This document shows positions 1 to 8,207 of a stretch of DNA of 64,000 bases, in pieces (positions within the stretch are counted from its first letter, which is position 1; each line of letters starts with the position of its first letter). The DNA comes from Psychrobacter aquimaris. GTDB taxonomy: Bacteria > Pseudomonadota > Gammaproteobacteria > Pseudomonadales > Moraxellaceae. Location of the stretch: the NCBI RefSeq assembly GCF_016107525.1, contig NZ_JABASR010000007.1:124001-188000 (forward strand), given 5' to 3'. The notes under the pieces are model-generated. The model was not told the DNA's origin, ran no database searches, and saw nothing but the letters and a program-made list of their open reading frames with translations. A program made the translations under genes and the position numbers.

Positions 1-1930
1 AGATAAGCTTGGCGTGCGTATTCGTATGGCACTAAGACCTACTGATCCACAGCGTAGCATTCTCGACCAGTTAATCAACATTCACGCCCAGTGCGACAGC
101 TTGTCCTCATGCTTATCTGCTATCAGACAACATGAAGCAAGTGTTAAACAGGAAGAGGCAACAGGTAAAACAGCCAATCAATATCTTGCTAGTAAAATCG
201 GTCAAATCAGACTTGGTTATGAGGTAGTAATTGATAATAAAGCTTTTATTGGTAAAACCTATACTGAAAATACTAAACGCGTAAAGTCGGCTCAAACCGT
301 CACCAAGACAGTGGCGCATATCGATGGTGAGCCGCTACAAAGAATAGTGTTTGGTACGAAAAAATCAAAAAAGCACAGTAACGTGGCAATCGCTGAAAAT
401 ATTGCTGATGACGACGAAGTACCTTTGCTAGACAATGACTTTAAGCCAGCCACACAAATTGCTAAATCCTCTGAGTTGCAGCAATGGCGATTAAAAAACA
501 ACCATCAACACGCCCGCCGTAATCAATTTCATTTCCCAACCAATCATCGTCAGCTAAGCATTACCGGATACCAGATGCTATTTGCCACGCTTTGGCAGCG
601 CTTTATGAGTGTTGATAAACAGAGTAGCACTGGGTATGCCGTTTTAATACTATCACTGTTAAGCGGTCTTAGTATTGATAGCATCATTGCTGATTGGCAA
701 TGCAGTCGCAGTCAACGGCAGTATTTTGTCTATGACCGTGTCCGTAAAGTTAGTAGCATTGCCATCACGATTGATGTGACGACCAATACTCGAAGTCATC
801 TGCTTGCCCACAGACAAAGCTACGGCAGTACCTTTTATCGCGCACTGCCTGAAGCTTTGCAAATCATGCTTGAGGATAAAATTACCGTTTCATCCGATAC
901 TGTTAAAGCCGCTATCTCTTACGCTAAAGATATACTTAACCTACCAGCACTGAGTCCTCAATATATTGAAGCAGGCCTGTTTATATTGATCAAAAACGAG
1001 CTTAATAAGCCCTTATATGCTGACCTGATCACAGGTGTTGATGTACGGCATAGCTCTGCGCTGTATTACCTTAGCACTAAAATGGTAGAGCTAGAGCAAA
1101 CTTATATAAAAGCGATAGAGCTGATAACTGAATACTGCAATGATGAGCAAAAAGCACTTTTAATAGATGAGTGTAGCATACCGATGAACGGGCATAGAAG
1201 CTACATTGGTAGTGATATGGCACTAAAGACCACAATGTGCCAGCAGTTCTTTAATCAACTGGCTGTCAGTGCCGAGAGCTTTAATGGCAAGCTAAAATCC
1301 CACATGGATCGCTATATTGCGCAGTTCAATAGCTATAGCATTTGGCTATGGCACATTGTTATGATCCAAACCGGTATTCGCCCAGTCAAGCATGCACCAG
1401 GCTTGCTACACCAGTTTGACTTTCATCGGTACATATTATGGGTATCTGATAAAGAAGAGCGTCATGCGCAATCTGATGGCAGGCTTATTCCTCTTAGCAA
1501 GTTTTTGATAATGGCTATTCAAAACTACATTATTTATATTAAGCAATTTGCCGCTATCTATAATTCATTATATCCAGCAGCGCGTTATCCCATCAATGCC
1601 ATCTTGCAATCAGAACAACCCCTCATTCAAATTTACCAAAAAAATCCAAAAGGCTTTGCCCGTATTACGCCAAGCCGAGTCCGCTATCAGTTGCAAGATT
1701 TTTTTAGTCATCAGGATAACTGGCTGCGTCATCAGCTGAGGTCTATGCTCACAGGGCGCGTGCCTGACTATCTGATTTGCACCCTTTACGGTCACGAACA
1801 TGCTGATCAGGAATTCATGCACCCGATGTCATCAAGCTCTATCAATCAGCTGCACCAGCTCAGCCCTCATTTAGATGCGATCGCTACAGATCTTCACTTA
1901 AAACAAATTGAGGTTCGTCTATATGGATAA
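1..1930 (+). CDS. Tyrosine recombinase-like protein without an obvious catalytic tyrosine, 5' end cut by the window edge
   Basis: The frame is open to the window edge (a GTG lies at 14, but codons continue upstream), so the true start is probably outside. The N-terminal ~400 residues are not recognised. The C-terminal part looks like an integrase catalytic fold: an arginine in a TGIRP box (near residue 453 counted from 14), a beta-hairpin with K and R ending in LIPLS, then HQLR (near 573) and YGHEH (near 592). In active enzymes a tyrosine follows the GH motif by about 9-10 residues; here the stretch reads EFMHPMSS and has no tyrosine nearby. The gene overlaps the next recombinase by 8 bases, which suggests they are translated together. 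Inference: a non-catalytic partner in a multi-recombinase unit, distantly like the TnpA/TnpB pairs of Tn554-type elements. Confidence 0.6.
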   Translation, partial: DKLGVRIRMALRPTDPQRSILDQLINIHAQCDSLSSCLSAIRQHEASVKQEEATGKTANQYLASKIGQIRLGYEVVIDNKAFIGKTYTENTKRVKSAQTVTKTVAHIDGEPLQRIVFGTKKSKKHSNVAIAENIADDDEVPLLDNDFKPATQIAKSSELQQWRLKNNHQHARRNQFHFPTNHRQLSITGYQMLFATLWQRFMSVDKQSSTGYAVLILSLLSGLSIDSIIADWQCSRSQRQYFVYDRVRKVSSIAITIDVTTNTRSHLLAHRQSYGSTFYRALPEALQIMLEDKITVSSDTVKAAISYAKDILNLPALSPQYIEAGLFILIKNELNKPLYADLITGVDVRHSSALYYLSTKMVELEQTYIKAIELITEYCNDEQKALLIDECSIPMNGHRSYIGSDMALKTTMCQQFFNQLAVSAESFNGKLKSHMDRYIAQFNSYSIWLWHIVMIQTGIRPVKHAPGLLHQFDFHRYILWVSDKEERHAQSDGRLIPLSKFLIMAIQNYIIYIKQFAAIYNSLYPAARYPINAILQSEQPLIQIYQKNPKGFARITPSRVRYQLQDFFSHQDNWLRHQLRSMLTGRVPDYLICTLYGHEHADQEFMHPMSSSSINQLHQLSPHLDAIATDLHLKQIEVRLYG

Positions 1931-4900
1931 TATTAGCGCTCATAAACTGCGACAGCTGAATAGAGAAGAATCCAAAAAAAGTGTTAAGCGTGACGCTAAA
2001 AAATTAATCGAAGAATATATCAATCAAAATTCTATGCAATTGCCTTGTGAGCTGCAGCATCACTACGAAGCAATTAACCTGTTACTAGAAGGGACGTTCG
2101 ATACCGCTCAAAACTTCCAATTGGCGCGGCGCGGGTTTTTAGAGTTTGTTCGTGATTATAATAAAACTCACCAGATATATCTTGATGAGCCTGTGGTACC
2201 GATACTGGCAACTCGTGAGCGCTTGACCATTAACTATGATTGGTTTGTGAGTGGACGCGCTGTGGCAGACAATAGCGCAACAATGATAGAGGTTTGGCAA
2301 CGAAAACGGCGTTTCTCAGTAAACGACTTGGTTGAAGGGGTGCTGTATTGCAGCATAATGTATGGCGGTATTAATGATATTGAGGTGTTAAGAGCGCTCT
2401 ATGATTGGCTGTTTGGTGAGCGCCGTGTGTATAAAATTGACATGCCAGCGACTGATGAAAAAAGCAGGGTAGAGCATTTGGCTGTGATATCGCTTGAGGT
2501 GCATGATGCTAACTATGGCTGCGCGATTGATGAGGATAATGACCTACATCGATTCGTTGATTATATTCCCGATGATATGAGCCTGTGTTTTTTATACGCT
2601 CTAAAGAACAAAGAGTTAAATACTGCCAAGATAAAGCCATTTAATACTATAATCAACGATATCTCAAAAACGCTTAAACTCACTAATAAAGATATCAATC
2701 GCCCGCAGCACTCACTGCTCATCAAATATGCGAACTACCACTGGCGGCAACTGGAAGATAACCAGATTGATGGGGCGCTTGCCGTGATTAAACAGGGTAA
2801 CCTCAAAACCACAGGACTGCCGACTGATAAGCTCATTCATTATAACCGAGAGGACATTAAGTCAAATCCTGTACCACTAACGTGGTCTGAACTGTTTAAT
2901 GCCAGTTATCAGACGGCAGGAAAATCACAAGACAAGAGAAATGCCACAGCTTATCCAAGCTTTAGTAAAAATGTGATCAAAGAGCTACAAGATGCACTCA
3001 AACTGATTAGAAACGCCGCTATTTCTACTATCACAACATTAAAGACAGACGCTAGCCAGTCTAATGCACAGCGCTTGCTTAGTTGGACTTTGTCGTTGCT
3101 CGGTGATACTAGCATTAGACTAAATACTATCAGTAAGTATGTGGGCTGCATTGGCCGCGACTGGCTGATGCTAACGATGGATGAGGACGTTGATCAATGG
3201 GAAGGCAGTGACTTTGAGGACGTTTACGAGCAGATTATTCAAAGTAAGGTAAAAAATGGCCGCAGGGTATCTGTGCTGAGCAAGTCATCAGAGTTTGATG
3301 ATACGTCTAGTGGTATAGATAATGATAACAATGCTACTGGTCAACAGCTATCTCATCTTGACCGCCTGAAAGACAGCCAGAAATTTACTTATGGGCGTCT
3401 GAAAGCATTTCACGATCACCAGCGTATGCACTTTGATGCGCCTTACGTTTATTTTCCATGGGGCAATAATCGGCAGGTAGTAAAATCTGAGATGGTGTCA
3501 CCGCATGTGTATCATGCGATGAAAGATTATATTCAGTCATCAAATTTAGATTTTGAGCAAAAGCAATTATGCTTTGTGGTTCTAGCACTTGCTTATCGCA
3601 CCGGTATGCGTATCAATGAAATTATTGGTACTAAGGTTAACGACATTACAGATATAGGGTTTATCAATGGCCAAGTGATTGAAGCGCCAAAAATAATTCT
3701 CAAACCCAACCGCTATCGTAGTCTTAAAAGCAGTAGTGCCAAACGAGTGATACCGATAGATAAGCTTTTCAAGATTGATGAGTTGAAACCGTTCATCGCA
3801 TTCTATTATCAACAAAAAAGGTTAAAGCGCCGCTATTTATTCTCACAAGGGTCAGGCGATCAACCACTACCATCTATATTTTTCAGCAATATGATGAAAA
3901 TAATATGGGATCGCTTATTAAATAATCATGACTTCACCTTTCATAGCTTTCGGCATACCGCCATTAGCCAATTGGCACTGGTGTTAAGCGGCTCATCACT
4001 TAAGCAGGTGATGACAGATTACGATATAGCTCATAGCGACGCTATCGTTGAAGCTATTCTTGCTAATAATAAAGAAAAGGGGGTGTGGTTTGGGCTGGCT
4101 AGTCTTGCTGGGCATCTAACGCCAGATACTACGTTTGAGCACTACATTCATATCGCTCATTTGCTCGCGGGCTGGCAAATGAGTGAAGCAAAACTAACGC
4201 TACCATTAACCGTTATAGATGCAGTCACAAAGATAAACTACCAGACAGTAAATAGAGAGGATGCTAGTGCCTACGACGCTAAAACTAAGCTAGTCGCCTT
4301 GAGTAAGTTACGTTTGTATCTTATAAAAAAGCTAGCTTGTCATAAAACATCTTTGTTTGTTGAAAGTATAGAACAAAAGAAAGGCTCTGAATCTAGCCAG
4401 CAAGCAACTGAAAATGCTAAAGACACAGAGAAACCAGAAGTAAAATCTATTTTAATCCATCCAAAGTATCATGATGTGATTGCATTTTTAGAAGAAATAC
4501 AGGAACTAAAAGTTGAAAAAAGACAAGAAAAGCTAGCAGAAGTTGCTATAAGGCATGGTATTAGTATAACCGAAGCAAAATGTATCTATCACAAGGCAGA
4601 GCAAGTGTTGACAAGCGATAGATTGCTGTTAGGCGCACCGAGAGGACGTAAGAATCAAGAGCTACTTATTAAAGCGCTTGATAGGGTTTATCAGATGTCT
4701 ATTGAAGAGCCTTTGCAGTTAACAGAATTCGTAGAAATCTTCTCTAATAAACATAATATAAAGACATCCTCTCTACATTTTGGGGTAAAAAAATCACAAT
4801 TAATAATACTAAAACAGTTCGTAAGTATAGGAACTAGACTCGTTGATAGCTTGTATTGGCAGATTCGTGCTGATAGCGAGAAGACGGTTAGTCATCTTAA

Positions 4901-5090
4901 AAAGGAGCTAAAGCTGGACAGCAATATACGTACTGGATCTCGTGAAAACTACAAAGGTTATGAAGTCAGAGTAGTACAGAGAAAACGTAGACATTCTGAT
5001 AAAAACTTGGCTAAGGCGGATAGCTACTATGCTTCTTCAGGACTTCTGAAATACGTGGGCTACTTACTTATGATATTAGTTGAAAACTAG
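1923..5090 (+). CDS. Large tyrosine recombinase/site-specific integrase
   Basis: About 1055 residues, much longer than usual integrases (300-500). The catalytic core lies in the middle: arginine in AYRTGMRINEI (near residue 565), HSFRHT (near 675), and GHLTPDTTFEHYIH with the tyrosine nucleophile (near 742). A region of about 540 residues precedes it and about 300 follow it; the tail contains a charged stretch and possible helix-turn-helix repeats that I cannot name. I chose ATG at 1923 because GAGG lies 9 bases before it and it overlaps the previous stop (ATGGATAA); a TTG at 1908 is also open. Inference: this is the active recombinase, and the upstream gene, which lacks a tyrosine, is its partner. 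It moves either this island or a nested element. Family membership is firm, the exact role is not. Confidence 0.8.
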   Translation: MDNISAHKLRQLNREESKKSVKRDAKKLIEEYINQNSMQLPCELQHHYEAINLLLEGTFDTAQNFQLARRGFLEFVRDYNKTHQIYLDEPVVPILATRERLTINYDWFVSGRAVADNSATMIEVWQRKRRFSVNDLVEGVLYCSIMYGGINDIEVLRALYDWLFGERRVYKIDMPATDEKSRVEHLAVISLEVHDANYGCAIDEDNDLHRFVDYIPDDMSLCFLYALKNKELNTAKIKPFNTIINDISKTLKLTNKDINRPQHSLLIKYANYHWRQLEDNQIDGALAVIKQGNLKTTGLPTDKLIHYNREDIKSNPVPLTWSELFNASYQTAGKSQDKRNATAYPSFSKNVIKELQDALKLIRNAAISTITTLKTDASQSNAQRLLSWTLSLLGDTSIRLNTISKYVGCIGRDWLMLTMDEDVDQWEGSDFEDVYEQIIQSKVKNGRRVSVLSKSSEFDDTSSGIDNDNNATGQQLSHLDRLKDSQKFTYGRLKAFHDHQRMHFDAPYVYFPWGNNRQVVKSEMVSPHVYHAMKDYIQSSNLDFEQKQLCFVVLALAYRTGMRINEIIGTKVNDITDIGFINGQVIEAPKIILKPNRYRSLKSSSAKRVIPIDKLFKIDELKPFIAFYYQQKRLKRRYLFSQGSGDQPLPSIFFSNMMKIIWDRLLNNHDFTFHSFRHTAISQLALVLSGSSLKQVMTDYDIAHSDAIVEAILANNKEKGVWFGLASLAGHLTPDTTFEHYIHIAHLLAGWQMSEAKLTLPLTVIDAVTKINYQTVNREDASAYDAKTKLVALSKLRLYLIKKLACHKTSLFVESIEQKKGSESSQQATENAKDTEKPEVKSILIHPKYHDVIAFLEEIQELKVEKRQEKLAEVAIRHGISITEAKCIYHKAEQVLTSDRLLLGAPRGRKNQELLIKALDRVYQMSIEEPLQLTEFVEIFSNKHNIKTSSLHFGVKKSQLIILKQFVSIGTRLVDSLYWQIRADSEKTVSHLKKELKLDSNIRTGSRENYKGYEVRVVQRKRRHSDKNLAKADSYYASSGLLKYVGYLLMILVEN

Positions 5091-5196
5091 AGCCTTTCAC
5101 AATTCTGAACGACTATTTTCCTTAATATAATTTGCAATCGTCATCGAGCTGACTCATTTAAATAGGTCATATAAGCATTAATAAGCATATCAATAA

Positions 5197-5211
5197 GGTG
5201 ACAGAGCGACA
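5197..5211 (+). repeat. Paired heptamer site 1 (GTGACA-type, 8-bp period)
   Basis: GGTGACA at 5197-5203 and AGCGACA at 5205-5211, one 8-bp step apart, followed by AGTC as in the site at 5923. This is the most degenerate of five sites sharing the TGTCACG/CGTGACA core. The regular period suggests a protein that binds side by side on DNA. Confidence 0.45.
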
Positions 5212-5309
5212 AGTCATAAGCTGAAAGGGTTGTAAGCTGATTTTCGACTTGTATGATCGAGGAAGCTGTCACGGATAATATTGCTCTGAACACTATAAGA
5301 TATAAAGGT

Positions 5310-5324
5310 TGTCACGCTGTCACG
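5310..5324 (-). repeat. Paired heptamer site 2 (TGTCACG x2, 8-bp period)
   Basis: Two exact TGTCACG copies at 5310-5316 and 5318-5324. A single further TGTCACG lies at 5267-5273. The site stands just before the strong ribosome-binding sequence at 5331-5340, so it could also control that transcript. Confidence 0.6.
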
Positions 5325-5345
5325 GTAAAAAAGGAGGAGGGATGT

Positions 5346-5387
5346 ATGGTGGCTAAAACACTCTACCTATTTAAGTATTGCAGTTGA
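5346..5387 (+). CDS. Possible 13-codon peptide behind a very strong Shine-Dalgarno sequence
   Basis: AAGGAGGAGG at 5331-5340 is followed after five bases by ATG at 5346; the frame reads 13 codons to TGA at 5385. The ribosome site is far better than that of most long genes here. Nothing coding follows on this strand for about 2 kb. It could be a leader peptide, or the surviving 5' end of a gene whose body was lost when the island was rearranged. Chance cannot be excluded. Confidence 0.2.
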   Translation: MVAKTLYLFKYCS

Positions 5388-5920
5388 TAATCACAACGCG
5401 TGCCTCACGCATTTGCTAGCATGTTATGAAGGGCTGATTTAGGTTAGGAGTAAAACTAAATTAAGTTTAAATGGGAAAATTAAAACAAAGCATGTATTAC
5501 GTAAATTTAGTTCAATTTTAGTGGGAAAATATTTAAATTATAGGCAACTATTTCCTATTATCTACCGAAAATTATCTGATCATGCGAGAGCTTGCATTAT
5601 GAATAAATATTAATATGAACCTGCATACAGTATGTCAATAATATTGAATAATAATTTACATTGTATTCATCCTTACTGAGCCCGATAGTTTGAATGGTTA
5701 TTTGCTTAACACAAGGCATTGATAATAAATTTTTTGGCACTTGATTAATGCTTGAAATAGGGTTTTCATAAAAATATTATCACTGTATATAAGATGATTA
5801 TTAACAAGTTATTCAAAGTATTTTACGAGCTTTACTTAGTTTTTACTGTCAGCGTTTTCCATATGTTCTTAGGACATCCAGTCTTTGATCATAATAGAGT
5901 GGTGTAGGACAGGTGTTTTT

Positions 5921-5937
5921 AGCGTGACACCGTGACA
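5921..5937 (+). repeat. Paired heptamer site 3 (CGTGACA x2, 8-bp period)
   Basis: Exact CGTGACA copies at 5923-5929 and 5931-5937. Together with site 4 it forms an inverted repeat: AGCGTGACACCG at 5921-5932 is the exact reverse complement of the sequence ending at 6051, and over 17 bases the two arms differ at one base. The arms are about 100 bases apart. Confidence 0.65.
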
Positions 5938-6034
5938 AGTCTTATTCTATATAGCTTAAAGGCATTTTATCTTTGTGACAACATAGTTGCCTACTAGAAT
6001 AAAGGATAGATGCAAAGCCATATTATCTAAGGTC

Positions 6035-6051
6035 TGTCCCGGTGTCACGCT
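6035..6051 (-). repeat. Paired heptamer site 4 (TGTCCCG + TGTCACG, 8-bp period)
   Basis: TGTCCCG at 6035-6041 and TGTCACG at 6043-6049, again one 8-bp step apart, in inverted orientation to site 3. It lies about 135 bases from the 3' end of the kinase gene. Confidence 0.6.
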
Positions 6052-6183
6052 TACAATAATGCGAATTTTATGAAAGTTAATAGCTCTTTAATGGATAGTT
6101 ATACTATGTCCTATTAAGTGCAGTTGGCTAGCCCAACTTAAATAGTTAAAATCCCTTGAGAATGCTTTTTTAAAATTAATCAG

Positions 6184-7653
6184 TCACATGACACCTAATT
6201 TTGTGTATAAGGCTTTTTTGCTTATCATATTAGCGTCTAATGGAGCTAAACGTAATGCAGCTTTTAAGTAGGCTACTGCACCTGAGTAATCACGCATTTG
6301 CTCGCAAACTAGTATTAATTGACAAAGCACTTTAAATTTCATTGGCGTCTTTTGATTCACTTTTTCCAAGAGGGCTCTTGCTTCTGGATACTTGGCTTCA
6401 AGACCAAGTATTGAGGATTCGAGATACATTGTAGTAGTGTTTTCTTCTGCAGCTTGCTTTCGCTTTAATAGCCAATATTTAGCCTGATTAATATCACGAA
6501 TTTGTAGATTTGCTTTAATGATTAATTCGAATAGATCTAATGGATGCTGCAATTCGCCCTCTAACAAAACTGCTCTGTTCTCTTCAACAATCTTTTCAAA
6601 CTCAAACAAGCGGTTCGCTCTATATAGTGCAATGAGTTGTTGGTGTAATGCTTGTAGATCTTTACTACGATTGTATTCTTGGGCAGAGAGTAGAGCGGCT
6701 TTTTGATAGGCTTGCTCAGACATGGCAGCTATTACTGCACTAGACCAGTCTTGCTCAGGTTTACTTTGATATATAGGGTTGATAGTTATTGATTTAAGTT
6801 GTTTCTCAACGGCACTATCAAATGCTTCAACTAATAGCGATACTGACTGATACCTATGTCTAGGTTGTTTTTGAAGGCAAGTCAGCACTACTTGCTCTAA
6901 ATCTGAGTGAATAAAGTTATTAATTTCTGTAGGTCGCCTAAAAGGTGCATGGCGTTGAACTTGTGCCGGCGTATTATGTGGTAGTTGCCCTGTAATTAGT
7001 TGGTATAGTAGTACTCCTAGACTGTAGATATCTCCCAGTAGCAACTCTTCCAAGCTACCTTTCCGGCTATACACATTAGAGAACTCAGGTGCTGAATAGA
7101 GCACGGTGCCGCCATTTTCCCTAGAGCGAACGTAAATCTCATCAGGTAAAGCTGAGCTACCGAAATCTGTGAGCTTCACTAAATCTTGCTCGCCCACCAA
7201 AATATTATGTGGTTTGATGTCACCATGAGAGATTGGCACTGATAGATTAGCCAAGTAGTGTACAGCGTCAAGTACTTGCCGATAGATACTGAAAAGTCGC
7301 TCGTAAGTTTGACCAAAATTTCTCTGATGGTCATCTAACTTTTGCGCCAATGTTTGACTGGGAAAGTATTCCATTTCAATATAAAACCATTCATTCTCGA
7401 TTCGGCCCATATCAAATATCTGTACTATATTAGAATGCGCCTCGATCCCCAGTAGCTCTTTTCCTTCAGCTAACTCTCTATCTTTACGTGTCATATCTTT
7501 AGGTATTTTAACTGCAACAATTTGATTGTCTTGTAAGCGCTCAGCGCGCCATACCCAGCCATGACTACCATCACCCAAACATTCTAGAAGTAAGTATTTA
7601 TCACCCAAGCGCTTATTTGTGCCTGGTAAGAAATGTGCTGACTTTATATTCAC
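6184..7653 (-). CDS. Serine/threonine protein kinase with repeat-like C-terminal domain (defence operon)
   Basis: The kinase domain spans about residues 20-290: glycine loop GDGSHG (27-32), ATP-anchoring lysine in AVK (49), catalytic loop HGDIKPHN (143-150), DFG (163-165) and APE (188-190). The usual HRD is HGD, so this is a non-RD kinase, but the aspartate is present and it should be active. Residues 300-489 look helical and repeat-like, in the manner of TPR repeats. No membrane segment is seen, so it is cytoplasmic. The gene starts with GTG overlapping the previous stop as GTGA and is last in the operon. Known: kinases occur in BREX type 2/Pgl (PglW) and related defence systems. Inference: it signals phage infection or controls the nuclease parts by phosphorylation. 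This one is far smaller than PglW. Confidence 0.85.
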   Translation of the reverse strand: MNIKSAHFLPGTNKRLGDKYLLLECLGDGSHGWVWRAERLQDNQIVAVKIPKDMTRKDRELAEGKELLGIEAHSNIVQIFDMGRIENEWFYIEMEYFPSQTLAQKLDDHQRNFGQTYERLFSIYRQVLDAVHYLANLSVPISHGDIKPHNILVGEQDLVKLTDFGSSALPDEIYVRSRENGGTVLYSAPEFSNVYSRKGSLEELLLGDIYSLGVLLYQLITGQLPHNTPAQVQRHAPFRRPTEINNFIHSDLEQVVLTCLQKQPRHRYQSVSLLVEAFDSAVEKQLKSITINPIYQSKPEQDWSSAVIAAMSEQAYQKAALLSAQEYNRSKDLQALHQQLIALYRANRLFEFEKIVEENRAVLLEGELQHPLDLFELIIKANLQIRDINQAKYWLLKRKQAAEENTTTMYLESSILGLEAKYPEARALLEKVNQKTPMKFKVLCQLILVCEQMRDYSGAVAYLKAALRLAPLDANMISKKALYTKLGVM

Positions 7654-8207
7654 AGTAACACCTCATTGTGAATTCGGTCTAATGCTATTGTTGACAGGCT
7701 TTTTATAAATATAAACCTGCTAAGAGTAACTTCTAGATTATGATGAGCAGAAACACGGTTACCAGTTGAAGAGGTAAAGCCATATTTACAGATATTTTTT
7801 AGACTTTTTACATCAGGTGCGTTTACCAATCCTTGGCTCCAAGTACTGAGTACAAGTTGTATTGGGGAGTGCTGCCATCGCTGCGCTGATTCAAGTAGAT
7901 TTTTCAGTTTCTCTTCTAGCTTAAGCTGACTAGGTTTTGACCCATCGTATCGCTCAAATTCAATTAAGCACAGCGGTTTTGTTGCGTGCATCTCAAACCA
8001 TCCTGAATCTGAGCGTATATCTGCACCAGAAGTCCCAGGCGCTGGACATTCAACAACTGCCATGTAACCTTGATCATGACCGAAGGTATTCCAAACACTA
8101 CAACCTAAGCTATGTACTAGAACATCTTGATCTATAAGTTTTGCACTGGTTAATAATGGAAAGTTGTTTGATACCCACTCAAAGTTGGGCAAAGTCATAT
8201 TAGCCAT
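7650..8207 (-). CDS. Unknown 185-aa protein, possible PD-(D/E)xK-type nuclease, between HerA and kinase
   Basis: I chose ATG at 8207: it overlaps the HerA stop by 8 bases (ATGGCTAA) and has GGGG 9 bases upstream. A longer frame opens at 8273 but would overlap HerA by 74 bases. Not recognised as a family. Seen: a central block with GADIRSDSGWFE (residues 61-72) followed by a hydrophobic strand ending in LCLIEFERYDGS (79-90). An acidic residue followed by a hydrophobic strand and E-x-E, with nearby basic residues, recalls the core of restriction-type nucleases, but the canonical E-x-K lysine is not clear. No signal peptide or membrane segment. Its tight coupling on both sides says it works with HerA and the kinase. 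The nuclease idea is weak. Confidence 0.5.
   Translation of the reverse strand: MANMTLPNFEWVSNNFPLLTSAKLIDQDVLVHSLGCSVWNTFGHDQGYMAVVECPAPGTSGADIRSDSGWFEMHATKPLCLIEFERYDGSKPSQLKLEEKLKNLLESAQRWQHSPIQLVLSTWSQGLVNAPDVKSLKNICKYGFTSSTGNRVSAHHNLEVTLSRFIFIKSLSTIALDRIHNEVLL

Larger units (their letters stand above)
5091..6183. other. Gene-poor, AT-rich region between the recombinases and the defence operon
   Basis: No convincing gene of normal length on either strand. It holds four paired heptamer sites (listed separately) and one short reading frame with a very strong ribosome site at 5331-5387. Two short repeats of TGGGAAAAT lie near 5472 and 5523. A small inverted repeat, AGTTGG-CTAG-CCCAACT, lies at 6122-6138, downstream of the kinase gene, but it has no T-tract, so I do not call it a terminator. 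The region between the converging operons may be an attachment, replication or regulatory region, or debris from an earlier insertion. Confidence 0.6.

Noticed and set aside
5091-6183. CRISPR array or clustered repeats
   Set aside because: The heptamer pairs are few, irregularly spaced and in both orientations; no repeat-spacer structure and no cas genes.
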